Assembly: GCF_018143015.1 (NCBI RefSeq)
Contig: NC_054757.1
Coordinates: 3,334,001 to 3,398,000 of the forward strand
From: Lytechinus variegatus
Lineage: Eukaryota > Echinodermata > Echinoidea > Temnopleuroida > Toxopneustidae
Direction of reading: 5' to 3'
DNA: 64,000 nucleotides
The stretch's first letter is position 1. Each line of letters opens with the position of its first letter. A program made the translations under genes and the position numbers. Shown piece by piece: positions 34,248 to 46,300 of this stretch. Under the pieces are notes generated by a model. The model was not told the origin of the DNA, did no database searches, and saw only the letters and a program-made list of their open reading frames with translations.

Positions 34248-34496
34248 CAATCGCAAAAACGCCGGTGTTAATTTAACACCAGCCTGAATGGTATCTATAT
34301 CGGTCCACACCAGAGAGGTGTTGTAACAACACCTCTCTGGTGTTATGCTAACACCAATGTGGCATTTAAGCAACATCAATTAGTGTTAAACCAATATCGG
34401 TTTGATTCTTATCTGGTGTTGTTTCAACGCTTCTCAGATGTGGACCGATATAGATACCGGGCTGGTGTTAAATCAACACCGGAGTTTTTGCAGAAG
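34248..34496. mobile_element. 'CACTGCAAAAAC' fold-back MITE, second copy
   Basis: Same structure as 33422-33663, about 80-85% similar by eye, with a decayed left terminus (caatcgcaaaaacgcc) and right terminus (tttttgcagaag). It lies about 340 bp downstream of the GST-A stop. Confidence 0.8.
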
Positions 34497-34832
34497 ACAC
34501 AGTGGTGGTTATAATCTCCTTCAAACTTAGAATTAGAAATGGGGGCGTAAAAAAGTATATAAAAAGGTTATAACGAAGAAGGATATGGCGAAGAAAAAAG
34601 GTGTGGATTACAACAAAGTATGTTTGCATGTGCAGAGAGGCTTTGTAAAATGTGTTTTCCTATTCGTACCTTTGTATACATTTAGGGTATTGGAGGGAAT
34701 TTATTTATGTATGTATTTATTTTTTCATTTATTTATTTTATTTATAGATATATACACATTGTAGCATTTTCAGTTACTGATCTAAACAATGAAATGAGTC
34801 CATTAATAAGTTGTTCGAAAATCAGCGTCTGA

Positions 34833-37800
34833 TCAATATGGGGTATACTTCCTTGCCTTGAGGTACGCCGAGAGAACGGACTCTGTCTTGATGAATTTGT
34901 AGAAATTAAGAAGAGATGGATAAGGCATGAAGTAGTCTTTGATGTAGAAAGCGCCCTCGATGAAGAAATCCATGATATTAAATATTACTAAATCGGCGAG
35001 AGTGAGCTGTGTGGAGAAGTAAATTTATATTAAAATTACAAGGATTTTATAATCACCTTTGGAGACTAAGGTTCGAAGTATTTAATCTACCTGATAGAAA
35101 TTTAGAATATGTATGTTTCACGTACGGACCACATAATTGCGTTTAATATAAGCACATTATCAATAAAAATGAATGTTACTTAACAAGTTTTCGATCGGTG
35201 TTCAACATAATCATCATCATCATAATCCACATCCGTTCTCCATGTTCCCCTTGTAAATTTATTTCATTGAAGGATTTCATTTTGGAAATGTATGATACAC
35301 GAGCAGTGCAAAAAAAATAAATAGCTTGCATGCACAAATCTTAGCAATCATCATAGAACAGTATTTTACGATTGGCTGTATTGGCCACAATGTACAATAA
35401 ATCGTTGAAAATCACGCGAACGATTACTGACTATAACCTTTGTGCACAGCAAAAACTGTAGTGTTAACCGGTGTACATAGAGGACCACACCAGTGTTAAA
35501 TTGGTGGTGTTAGTTTTACACCTATAGGTGTTATTACAACACCTTTTGTTGTTACATTTACACTGTTTGGTGTTATGTTTAATCTCTAGGATGTAATTTT
35601 AACACCGCAGGGTGTGGTCCTTTACTAACACCAATTGGTGTAAGTTTTAACACCGCGGTTTTTACAGTGTGTTAGGGGACACAGGAATCGAATTCCAGAC
35701 GTTCGTGTATGTCTAGTCAGACCACTCGGCCACTGCACCTCCAGCGGAGTTTCATGAAAGTTTTCAGTACTGACAGAGGCCAGTGCTCCTGAGCCAATAA
35801 AAACGAAGAATCCCACTGAAATGGCAATCACTGGTAATTAACTTTCATGAAACGTCACATGACCTCTAAACTGAGTATCCTTCACACGTAACATGGTCTT
35901 ACCTTGTTTCCAACGTAGTATATACCTCCTGACTTGTGGAGAGATTCCTCGAAGAATTCATAAAATGGTTTGAGTTTTGTATCTCTGAGCTTCAGAAGAC
36001 CAGCTACCTGAATCATGAATCAAAGGATATATCAAACCGAAATCTTCATAAATACGATAAAGATCGATGATGGTGGTGGTGATGATGATGACGATGATGA
36101 TGATGGTGACGATGATGATGATGATGACGAAATTGATGATGACGGTGATGATGGTGACAATGGTGGTGGTGGTAATGATGATGACGATAATATGATGATG
36201 ATGATGTTGACGATGGTGGTAATTATGATGATTATGATCATTTTAACGATAGTAAAACTGGTGGTGATGATTATGATGGTGGTAATGATGATTGTGATGA
36301 TGATGATGATGATGATGATGATAATGATGACGGTGATGATGAGGATGATGATGATGATGATGACGGTGATGATGGTGACGATGGTGGTGGTGGTAATGAT
36401 GATGATGATGATTATGATCATTTTAACGATAGTAAAACTGGTGGTGATGATGGTGATGGTGGTAATATTTTTTTTCCGGCCTCACCATAAGTTTTCTAAA
36501 GCAAGGGTAGCTCTGGGGAACTTTGATTTAAGGTACGCCTTCCAACATTCTCTTCTCTTAACGGATCCAGGGGGGCACATCCCACCCGTACCCTCCCCCC
36601 TTTGAGATGAATAAACAAAAATTAATGTAAATATGCCCTTTTTACACAAGTGTGCCCCCTTGAAAGTTACATATTTTAATGGAATATGTCGTCCATACAC
36701 AAGTGAGGACCTTTATTTATTTTTTTATTTTTTTACTTTTGCTTGTAAAGTTTTACGTGGATGAAATGACCTTCAATTTTAGGTGAAAACCTTGGGAAAA
36801 CGTGCCCCCCTGGAAAATCTTTGATGAGCCCCTGATTCTCTTACCCCATTCTTTCACTCTCTTACATAATATTATTAGTGTTATCATTATCATCATCATT
36901 ATCATCATCATTAATTTTCTTAAGTCATCACGATTTCATGAATTTTTTAAGACTTAGGGGTATATAGGACGCTGGCACGATGAGTTAAAGCATGGACCTA
37001 TTACAAGGAAACATCGAAACTTATACTTACCCTCTTGTCAGCATCAGGCTCATCAAATGCTGTTGCCATGGCAACCTCGAAATCGACAACAACTCCTAGT
37101 ATTTCATCAATTGCGGATGATTCTTTATTGTTATTTCCATAATAACCTGTCAATGATCGATGGTATCAGAAACGGTCAAAAAGACATAAAAGGGAAGTCC
37201 AAATTGAAATATAATTGGTATTTTCTTGACAGAGGTTACACAATGAAATATCATTCATGTTTTTGGTAAAGAGGAGTTTAACCCAAATGAAAAATTTATG
37301 TTAATTAAATAAGAGAAGCTAATGACAATAAAATCAGAGGAGCTAATGATGTCCAATTTCGAAAAATACAAAATTAAAAAAGAAAAATTATTAAATTTAA
37401 AAGTTCTGAAATGCTGTAACTACTTGACCAATGGAAATTTCAAATTGTCCGTCATCAGCTGACATCATTATGCTGTATGATTTGTCAATAAAATATTGCT
37501 CTAAAATGATTTACTGAGAGTAACATTTTTGTTTTATTAGGATATGATTTTTTTTTATATAAGCTTTAGTTTAATTACCATCCAATGAGAAATCAAAGAT
37601 GCACACGACAGAGAGAGTTTCCCTAACACTTGTCACAAACACTCACCGAGTTGTCACTTGAGTCTCAAATTGACAACTCGATGCATGAGACAAGATTCTT
37701 ACTGCCTTATAATCTTGTCTTATTTCTAGAAAGCCTTCACTCACTTGTTTTCAGTATTTTTGCCCTGTCGCACAGATTATAAGGATGCATTCCCTCCTAC

Positions 37801-38108
37801 ATCATTCTTACCGAACTCTCTCGCTAAATAACGCCAAACTGCTCTACTCTGACTTAGAATTTTTCCATCGATTTCTAGGACGGGGAGCCGACCAAGAGGA
37901 AACCCTGTATTGTAATATAACACAAAAATGTTTGTAATACATTAATGAGAATGAAGATGGTAATTATACAGTATGACGAATAACAATGATAATGTCATAA
38001 TGATAAAACATGATGATGTTGATAATGCTAATAATAATAATCATCAACATCATTATAATAATTATCATCATCATCATAATTATCATCATCATCATAACCA
38101 TCTTCATC

Positions 38109-38141
<33 letters not shown>

Positions 38142-38666
38142 GTTATCATCACCATCTTCATTATTATCATCATCAGCAGCAGCATCAGTATCATCATCAT
38201 CGTAAATAATTGATAATCATCATTATCATACTCGGCATAATACCACTATAATAAGTGAAAGAATGAGAATGATGATCAGCACGATAACAACAGTGATTAC
38301 GGTAATAAAATTGATGATAATGAATATGATAATGCAATATTAATAACAAAGCTAAAATCAAAGGAAGACGTTTTACCCGAACACAAGGCTTATTCCGAAG
38401 TGAATTAAAAGACTCAGAAACGTTCAACTCGGTCAATATTTAATTTCTTCGGTCTCATCATCATCGAAACATTAAAGGAGCAATAAATTTGTTAGAAAAA
38501 CAAAGAAGTGATCCTTACTTGCTTTGTCGCCTTTAACTTTCAACCATTCTTGATCTCCATAGGCAAACCGTACATCTTCAAACTCTTGTCCTTTCAATGC
38601 AAAGAGCATTCGAGCTGGTTCACCTCGGGCACGTGCATCAAAGTATATTAGCTTGTAGCTGGGCAT
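34833..38666 (-). CDS. Sigma-class glutathione S-transferase (GST-A)
   Basis: Five exons on the - strand with GT-AG borders: 38666-38519, 37904-37812, 37146-37031, 36007-35903 and 35006-34833. They give 636 nt and 211 residues. The N-terminal thioredoxin-like domain has YKLIYFDARARGEPAR with the likely catalytic Tyr8, Trp41, the cis-Pro segment LPVLEIDG, and the QSRA glutathione-binding motif. Exons 3-5 encode the all-helical C-terminal domain (GGIYYVGNK, then LTLADLVIFNIMDFF), ending KARKYTPY. The pattern fits sigma-class enzymes (haematopoietic prostaglandin D synthase and the squid and insect sigma GSTs), which conjugate or isomerise electrophilic lipids with glutathione in the cytosol. 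The exact substrate cannot be read. It is divergent from GST-B, 4.7 kb away. No break is seen. Confidence 0.93.
35445..35669. mobile_element. 'CACAGCAAAAACTGTAGTG' fold-back MITE, subfamily 2
   Basis: A palindromic element in GST-A intron 4, with ends CACAGCAAAAACTG and cggtttttacagtg. The inner phrases gaggaccacacc and ggtgtggtcct are complementary. It is related in layout to the 33422 family but has a different interior; its sister is at 44821. Confidence 0.75.
35670..35745 (-). mobile_element. tRNA-derived SINE head (class II tRNA-like)
   Basis: On the - strand the A box TGGCCGAGTGG lies at 35732-35722 and the B box GAATTCGATTCC at 35695-35684. The spacing suits a Leu/Ser-type tRNA. There is no intact cloverleaf I would call a functional tRNA. 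The MITE at 35445-35669 abuts its 3' side, so the SINE body is probably displaced or lost. Confidence 0.55.
36060..36475. repeat. (GATGAT/GGTGAC)n microsatellite in GST-A intron 3
   Basis: About 415 bp of GAT, GGT and GAC triplets, starting about 55 bp from the acceptor of GST-A exon 4. Open frames on both strands (poly-Asp, poly-Met/Ile, poly-Ser/Pro) come from the repeat and are not genes. Confidence 0.95.
36560..36840. mobile_element. Possible decayed hAT-like fragment
   Basis: It starts cggatccaggggggcaca and ends gtgcccccctgg ... gagcccctg. The ends are inverted in the style of the CAGGGGCGGATCC elements in this window but without a clear 8-bp duplication. It lies in GST-A intron 3. Confidence 0.3.
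37965..38215. repeat. (CAT)n microsatellite in GST-A intron 1
   Basis: About 250 bp of CAT/ATC/ATT triplets next to exon 2. Frames on both strands (poly-His/Asn/Tyr, poly-Ile, poly-Met) are composition artefacts. Confidence 0.95.
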
Positions 38667-39234
38667 TTTGTTAAGATAATGATTCTAATACTCAAAATTC
38701 AATGAAATCTATCTTCTTGCAAATCAATGATAGTCTGACCGGAAAGGAAAACACTATTTCTATCAATTTAAAGGAATCTAACCTTTACTGAGCATTTTCT
38801 ACTATCCAAATATTTACTCTCGAAATCAATTGAACTATACTATTGACTTTCAGAGATGTTGAGTAGCGATAGACCGTCGTGTTTGTGGAGTATGTACACA
38901 CTTGGTTAGGCATACTTTCGAAATGATTGTGTTGGCCTATTATATCCTACTCTAAATAATTGAAAAAAATATGAATGATTAGAAGAAAGAAAGGATAACG
39001 CAAACAAAAAAGAACACCCCACCCTCTCTGACCCGTTCTACCAGCCCTTTGAAAAATAATATGACAAAAACTTGAGCTTGATTAACAATGATTTCTTGTG
39101 CGAAAAAATGCAAAATGCAGAAAATTTTGATGGTATATCAGTAGTTTCAAAATAACGGAGTAATCAACAAACAAGCCAATTAACACACCATCACTTACCA
39201 ACGTCATTGTTGTTTTTTGTTAAATGGGAGGGGG

Positions 39235-41836
39235 TCAGTAAAGGATTCTACGAAAACTTCCCCTTCTAAGCTTGTGATAGCCGGTGACTTCGATATACAC
39301 TGGGATGACCAAGCGAATGTTGAAACCAAGAAATTTGCTGACATGCTGAAATCTCATGACCTTCTTTAAAATGTATGTGACTTTACACATACAAGTGGGC
39401 ACATCTTGGACTACATCTTATCTAGAAGCGATGAGGACATTGTTAAGTCAGTAGAGGTATCTACCTTCCTTAGTGATCATGCAGCTGTACACTGTGACCT
39501 TAAGATCTGTAAGCCCATATCAGGTCGTAAAGAAATAGTGTACCGGAAACTGAAAGCAATAGATCATGATGCCTTCGCTAAAGACCTCGACTCATCTGAC
39601 CTCTTTCAGGAACCAGAGACTGACATCAACAAGTTGATCGATCAATACGACGGAACTCTTTCAGATATTCTTGACAAGCATGCTCCCGTTAAGCGTTGTG
39701 TTGTTGCCACACACCCGCCAAATCCTTGGTATTCGGAAGTAATCACTGAGGCAAAGAAGCTGAGGAGGAGGTTAGAAAGGAAGTGGCGAAAGACCAGACT
39801 TGAAGTGGATAGACAGTGCTTCAAAGTTCAACGCCAGGTTGTCTGGGACATGGTAAAACATGCAAAGGCCTCTTATTACGAGAAGCAGATCTCAGAGTGC
39901 TGTGGACATAGAGAAGTGTACAGAGCCATAGACAAGATGCTTCACAATCGCGTCAAATCTATTCTACCTACACATCGCAATGACCAAGAACTTGCGGAAA
40001 AGTTTTGCCTATACTTTTCCACAAAGATTAAGGACATTCGAGAAGGGCTTGATGCTGAAATGGTAGCTGGCACTAATATAATAACTGATCATTCTGCTGG
40101 GAAAGATGAACATCTTGACACCTTTGATTTGGCTACTGAGGAGGAAGTAAAGAGGATTATTAATAATTCTCCATCCACTTCTAGTTCACAGGATCCAGTT
40201 CCTACGTGGATTCTGAAAAAACATCTAAATCTTGTTCTGCCAAGCATTACACTTATCATAAATAAGTCACTGGAAACAGGCATTTTTCCCGATTCGTTCA
40301 AGGAAGCTGTTGTTCGTCCTATTCTGAAGAAGCCAAGACTGGACCCGGAAAACCTGAAGAATTACCGACCGGTGTCCAATCTCAAGTTTATTTCAAAAGT
40401 CTTGGAAAGAGTTGTAGCCCAGCGTCTTCAAGATTATATGGAACAGAATGATCTTTGTGAACCGCTCCAGTCAGCTTATAAGAAGCATCATAGCACTGAA
40501 TCTGCCCTTGTCAAAGTTCACAATGATATCATTCAAGCACTTGACCAGAAGCAGGCTGTCTTCTTGGTCCTTCTCGACATGTCGGCAGCCTTCGACACTA
40601 TCGACAAAGATATTCTAATCAGAAGGTTCTGTTCGATAGGCTTGACTGGATCTGCACTCGCATGGATTTCTTCGTATCTAAGCAACCGCTCGCAGATTGT
40701 TAGGATCGGCGATTGTGTGTCATCTGAAGCTGAACTTCCGTACGGAGTGCCGCAAGGATCCGTCCTGGGCCCATCATTCTTCAGTATTTATGCAAGCCCT
40801 CTTGCCAAGATTGCAAGATTACACGGCATCAGCATACATCTTTACGCAGATGACACCCAGCTCTACACACCGTTCGATCCATCGGATCCTTTAAGTGAGG
40901 CCTCTTCTAGACGTAAACTTGAAGCTTGTATTGATGATATGAGGGCATGGATGACAAAGAATAAACTGAAACTGAATGATGATAAGAGTGAATTTATGAT
41001 TTTTGCCTCTAAAAGCCTGTGTGCTAAGGTCCGTAGTAAGTCAATACGCATTGGGTGTGTTGAAGTACAATCTGTGTCCAGTTGTAGGAATCTCGGTGTT
41101 CATTTTGACTCTGAGCTGTCAATGTCATCACACATCACAGCTACTTGCCGATCAGTATACTTACAATTACGTAATATTCATAGCATAAGGAAATCTCTGT
41201 CATCTAAAGTTGCAGCATCTGTGATTCACTCATATGTAATATCTCGTATTGATTATGGAAATGCTTTATTGTTTAAGATCACATCGTATCAACTTGCCAA
41301 GCTGCAACGTGCTCAAAATTCTGCTGCTCGGGTCCTCAGTGGAACATCTCGTTTCACCCATATCACTCCAATTCTCAAAAATCTTCACTGGTTACCGGTA
41401 TCTAAAAGAATAGAATTCAAAATCCTACTCCACACATGGAAAACATTGCATGGTCAGTCTCCTTTATACCTTCAAAATCTAATCTCTGAATACATTCCCG
41501 TAAGAAATCTCCGATCCTCTACTAATAAACAGCTAAATGTACAAAGAACGAATTTAACTCTGGGAGAAAAGGCATTCGCCTCATCAGCTCCATCTCTCTG
41601 GAATGCTCTTCCACTGACGATCCGATCAGCAGAATCACTTGAAGCATTTAAAAAATACCTAAAATCTTATCTGTTTTCTTCTTATTTTTGTTAAATATTG
41701 TTAGCTAATTTCATTTATTCATGCACCCATACATATGCAAATTATTTTATCTGTAATTCCCAATCCCTCTGCGCCTCGGAATAGTTCACTAGATAGATGG
41801 CGCATAATAAATGCTGTGTTTATTATTATTATTATA
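39235..41836 (+). mobile_element. Nearly intact CR1/L2-group LINE, 5'-truncated
   Basis: About 2.6 kb. Coding begins within the endonuclease C-terminus (LVIAGDFDIHWDD at about 39271, then SGHILDYILSRSD and SDHAAVHCDL). It runs through the reverse transcriptase (YRPVSNLKFISKVLERVV, LLDMSAAFDTID, GVPQGSVLGPSFF, YADDTQLY with YADD at 40843-40854) to the C-terminal LWNALPLTIRSAESLEAFKK, stopping at 41694. One in-frame TAA at 39367-39369 interrupts the endonuclease remnant; the remaining 770 or so codons are open. The 3' UTR ends gcgcataataaatgctgtg plus (TTA)n. The open frame suggests a recent insertion. It sits in the shared upstream region of GST-A and GST-B. It is named by motif style; the clade assignment is approximate. 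Confidence 0.9.
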
Positions 41837-43366
41837 GCAATAATTTTTAGCAATACTGGGAGTAATTCTGTGATCTAAAATGTGCAGAGTTAAGGTGAAC
41901 TTTTAAAAATGGACTTAGACCGAAGGTGCACCTTACAGGATGTAGCAGTGGGTTGCACCTTTTAAAAGTGCCAAGTTTTTTTTCCTTGGAATATCCAAAC
42001 TGCAAAGAGTGTCACTAAACCGACACCTCAATGGTTCAATTTTCCGAAACTATCTATTTCAGATATTAAAAGCAAGCACAGCAAGCGAGCAAGAAAAGTT
42101 TGTGTTAATGGTGAATTCAAAGCACATATGAAATAACCTATAAAATATTTATCATATAGCACTAGCGTACCTATGGGGGGGCTGACGAGAAGTTGAAGAC
42201 TTTTTTTTGCTTGCTTGCTTGTCATTTTTTTCCCGATTTTGCCCCTTCCCCGTGTGGAAAATCCTAGGTACGCCACTGTCAATATAGGCCTACTTCGTGA
42301 AGACATCGTGAATTCTACCGCACTGCACTACGCTGCATGCTCATCTCGCCATCCTTCGTAGCAGTGTTATTAGCCTGATTGGATTAGATTATGTGACGTC
42401 ATCTATCTATTCACGTGACCTCATGTCGAAGGCGCCATCGCTCATTGTGTAGCAGGTAGCTAGGCCTACTACGTGGTAAAGTATTGGGACTGCGTGGGGT
42501 TGGATTGTGGATGACTACTGCAACAATACGGGAGGAGAGACTCTTCGCCTTCCAGGCAGAGGTGACGCCAAATTAAAGTCATGGGCCTAATAACAAACGC
42601 TTTTGACATCTTCCTATGGAAAGGCATTATAAGCCAAAACATATCTACCTCTCCTGAAATTGAACTAACAGAATCCCCAGATATGTATGTATGATGTAAT
42701 CATAATCAGAATATTTCGTCTCGGAATCTAGGTTAATCCAAGTTCATGACCTTCCCTCTTACCCCCCTCCCATCTTCTCCTCCTCCCTCTCTCCGATCTT
42801 CTCCTCCCTCTCTCTGTTCTTTCCCTATCCCCCCCCCTCTCTCTCACTCTCTCTCACACTTTCTCTCTATCTACACATTTTCAGAAAATATCAACCATCC
42901 TGGACTAAGATCCATATTCGTTTTATATTCTTTTGTTTTAACCAACCGTCTGTATGTCCACAAGCTTCATCCCATACTATTTATGAGGGTATGCCATTAT
43001 ATTAAAGTCCAAGTATTTTATGTGGGCATTCCCTCAATCTGTGTTTATCCCTCCTTAGTCTCTTCTCTTTATCCTTCATCTCCCTTTCTATCGATCTCCT
43101 CGTTCTTTCTATCCCTGTCTATCATAGCTTCACATATAAGAAGCATAGAGTTATTTATACCACTCTATGGTAAGAAGACAGTGATATGGATAACATCAAG
43201 GCACGCTCCAACTACGTCATGTACGTTGTCACTAATACTAGTGCGCGATGCGATAGTCAGTGCAAAATCGTCATCAGGAAGCTTCCACTCCATCTCAACC
43301 GGACGTTGTCTAGTTTCCTCTCCATCACTTCCATCTTATTCTGTGACTCTCTAATCCAATTCAAAG
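41837..43366. promoter_or_regulatory. GST-B upstream region
   Basis: Contains a small transposon (42160-42278), a TGACGTCA-type site within atgtgacgtcatc near 42393-42404, a pyrimidine-rich microsatellite (ctccctctctc) at about 42748-42860 and a T/A-rich ttatttata at 43151-43159. GTGCGCGAT at 43241-43249, followed by tcagtgca, recurs upstream of GST-C (57709-57717). No gene: the frame at 42746-43354 is composed of the CT tract and 5' sequence. Confidence 0.35.
42160..42278 (-). mobile_element. 'CAGTGGTGTACC'-type mini-element, old copy
   Basis: The ends are CACTAGCGTACCTA and TAGGTACGCCACTG, the inverse of the element at 45866-46035. The flanks tcatatag and tcaatatag agree apart from an indel, so the target duplication is decayed. 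Only 119 bp, no coding. Confidence 0.65.
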
Positions 43367-46300
43367 ATGTCTACCTACAAACTGACGTATTTCGATGCCC
43401 GTGCCAAAGGGGAACCTGCCCGGATGCTTTTCGAACTAACTGGACAGAAGTATGAAGATATTCGGTATGATTTCGAGGGACAGGAGTGGCCACAGATCAA
43501 AGGGGACAGGAAAAGTATGACGTCATATTTTCATTTCATCTCATTTCATCAGTGCGAATGTGCATTATCATCCATTAGATAATCTATAGCTGTGTGTATG
43601 GTGTGCACTACTGATCGATAGCAAACAAGCTGTGTATCATTCTGGTGCTGACGTATCCATGTGTATCCTTGTATGATGCTATATAATTCTATATAGAGCT
43701 GACTTTTCTCAAGTACGCTCATATTTTTTACCACCATTCTCTGTTATGTGTGATTTTGTATACAAACTTGTGCCCACTGCTATTCATCGATATATCATGG
43801 AGCTATAGCTCCATGGATCATCATCGATATATTATCTTCGGCTTGAGCTTGGCAGTGGTGTAGCGGTTCTGACTCTCGCCTCAATCCGAGAGTCGTGTGT
43901 TCGAATCCCACCATGGCGTAGCTTCCTAGCTTGGCCAGGCGTCAATCCACACTTTGCCACTCTCACCCAGGTGCTTATTGGGTACCGGTAGTAAACAACC
44001 GTCATTGTGGCTGGGTGGTTAGTGTGTGCCTATAGCGGGGTGTTAAAAGCTATAATCTTGTGACCGGGTAATAATAAGTGTAAATCTAATTTTGTGATAT
44101 ATTTTGGCCTAATATTCAGAAAAAAGTATTAGACGTCACCCTTTTCCCTTTCCCCTCTCTCTCTCTCTCTTTAGTGGGGGAGGGGGTGTCGGGTCCAACA
44201 AGTAGTTTCATGATAAGATCGTGGGGATTCGTCGTGAATGTGATCACCGTTGGAATTCAAGAACACAATTCAATGCAATTAATGCATGGTTATCTACTTA
44301 GATTTAGATTTATTCATTTTCCGTTCACAAAGCACAACAAAATCAAACAATACATAGTCAAATTTAAAGTACAACATCAATCGAAATAAGGTATAAATAA
44401 TGAGAACTAATGCAAACTAAAGTAACTTCGACTGTAATAAGTATATAGTTATATCATATAACTTATAAATAAATACTAGCTTGTCTCTTTGTTTGTTTTG
44501 TTTTATCATTTTGTTCTTTATTACAAACGTATGATATGAAGTTCGTTTTCACAATAATTATTTTATTTTGTATTTCAATAAAGATAAGTCCGGTTCCTAA
44601 AGAAGTACAGGTATCTTAGATTGTTGCATTCGTCTTCTAAATACAGCTCCGTCGACAAACATTTCACATTTGATAGGCCTATGTCGTTAAAAAACATCAC
44701 TAATGACATTAAGAAGAAAAAAGTTCAAGGATTGTTTCAAAATATTGTAACAAGTGTTGACATTATTCATTTGCAGGAGCGAAATCATGATTTTGTAAGA
44801 AAGTGATGTGCATTACCATACACCGCAAAAACTGTGGTGTTAACCGGTGTACATAGAGGACCACACCAATAATTTTACACCCGTGTTTAATGGGCCGTGA
44901 TAGTTTAGCACCTATAGGTGTTCTTACAACGCCTTTGGTTGTTAAATTTACACTCTTTGGTGTTGTGTTCAATTTCTAGGGTATACTTTTAACACCTCAG
45001 GGTGTGGTCCTCTATTAACACCAACTGGTTTCAGTTTTAACACCACACTGTTTTTTACATTGTATGCGAGTCCTTTCACGAAATTTGGAAACCTGCGTAA
45101 CATGCAAATAATTTGGCAAATTGCGATGGGATGGATTTCAGCCAATTCTTTAATTAAGATGCTAATATCTTGAGTTTCTTTATCTGTTCATATCTAGGGT
45201 TCCCCCTTGGTCAGCTACCCGTGTTGGATGTAGACGGCAAGCTCCTGTTCCAAAGCAGGGCTATTTACCGCTTTCTAGCTCGTCGCTTTCCAGGTGGTAA
45301 GTCAGACTTAAATTTGTTTGCCGTAAGAGCATCGCCTCCGCCACCTCTCCTTTTTTCACACAGAATACAATCTTGATTTGATCTAGACGTATTCCTATGA
45401 TATGATATTAAAAAAAGGAGAATACGATATTGGAGGCTAATGGAGGCTATAGGCCTATAGGGAAAATAAGTTTTAATGAGAGATGATAGAAAAAAAGCAG
45501 CGTTTTTTCTTAAGTTCCAAAATGGAATGCAAAGTGACAAGGAAAGACAATCATAAGAAGGCTTAAAAAGTTAGCTTGAAAAGTCGCAATTTAGCCTATC
45601 ACTTTCTATGGCGTTTGACAATGTTGCAAGAGCTTTTTGTTCAAAACTCCATAATTATGACTGTTTTGTACACAAAATAAGTCACCGCTACTCGGCATGG
45701 TGCTACTTTACCGCTCAAGATAATTTGAAACAACATTCACTTAAAGACAAGTAGCAACTGTAGTAATTGAAAATGCACTCCACCCAGGTAGTCATAATGA
45801 ATTTTCGCAAAAGCTGCGTACGTAGACGCTTTCTGGAACGTAGATAATATATTGACAAGTGCCCTCAGTGGTGTACCTAGGATTTTCCAAGGGGGGGGGC
45901 AAATTCGTCCGCCAAAATAATTGACAAGCAAAAAAAAAAAAGGTTCAAAGGAGGCTCGTCGGGGATCAGTTTTGACTCGTCAGAGGGGGGGGGGGAGTCT
46001 GCAACCCCTGCCCCCCCCCCTTAGGTACGCTAGTGAGTGCCCTTCATAAGAGCGAAGTCCTGTGAATCGAAACAACACCGTTTCGTCCGTGACTCTGGAC
46101 AAAAGATATTTGCAATTTTCCGTCAGCTCCGAAACGTCGGATGAAGATACTGTTCCGACTCACCAATTTTCGACAAAGACTTCTCAGGTTTTCATTGCAG
46201 TATAGTTACTTGTATTTACAGTGCATAAATTGCAGCGTATAACACGTTAAAAAGAAATCTGTCAAAAATGACCAGCTAATAGGGTCAGCTGGATGCAACT

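Noticed and set aside
36015-36605. 196-codon frame rich in Asp then Met/Ile
   Set aside because: Read-through of a GAT/GGT microsatellite in GST-A intron 3.
37964-38213. Poly-His/Asn, poly-Ile and poly-Met frames
   Set aside because: Read-through of the CAT repeat in GST-A intron 1.
42746-43354. 202-codon Ser/Pro/Leu-rich frame upstream of GST-B
   Set aside because: Begins in a CT-rich microsatellite and runs through GST-B upstream sequence. No family motif, and it stops just before the GST-B start codon.
43852-43925. tRNA gene
   Set aside because: A and B boxes are present but are followed by an extended SINE body, and the acceptor stem does not close.
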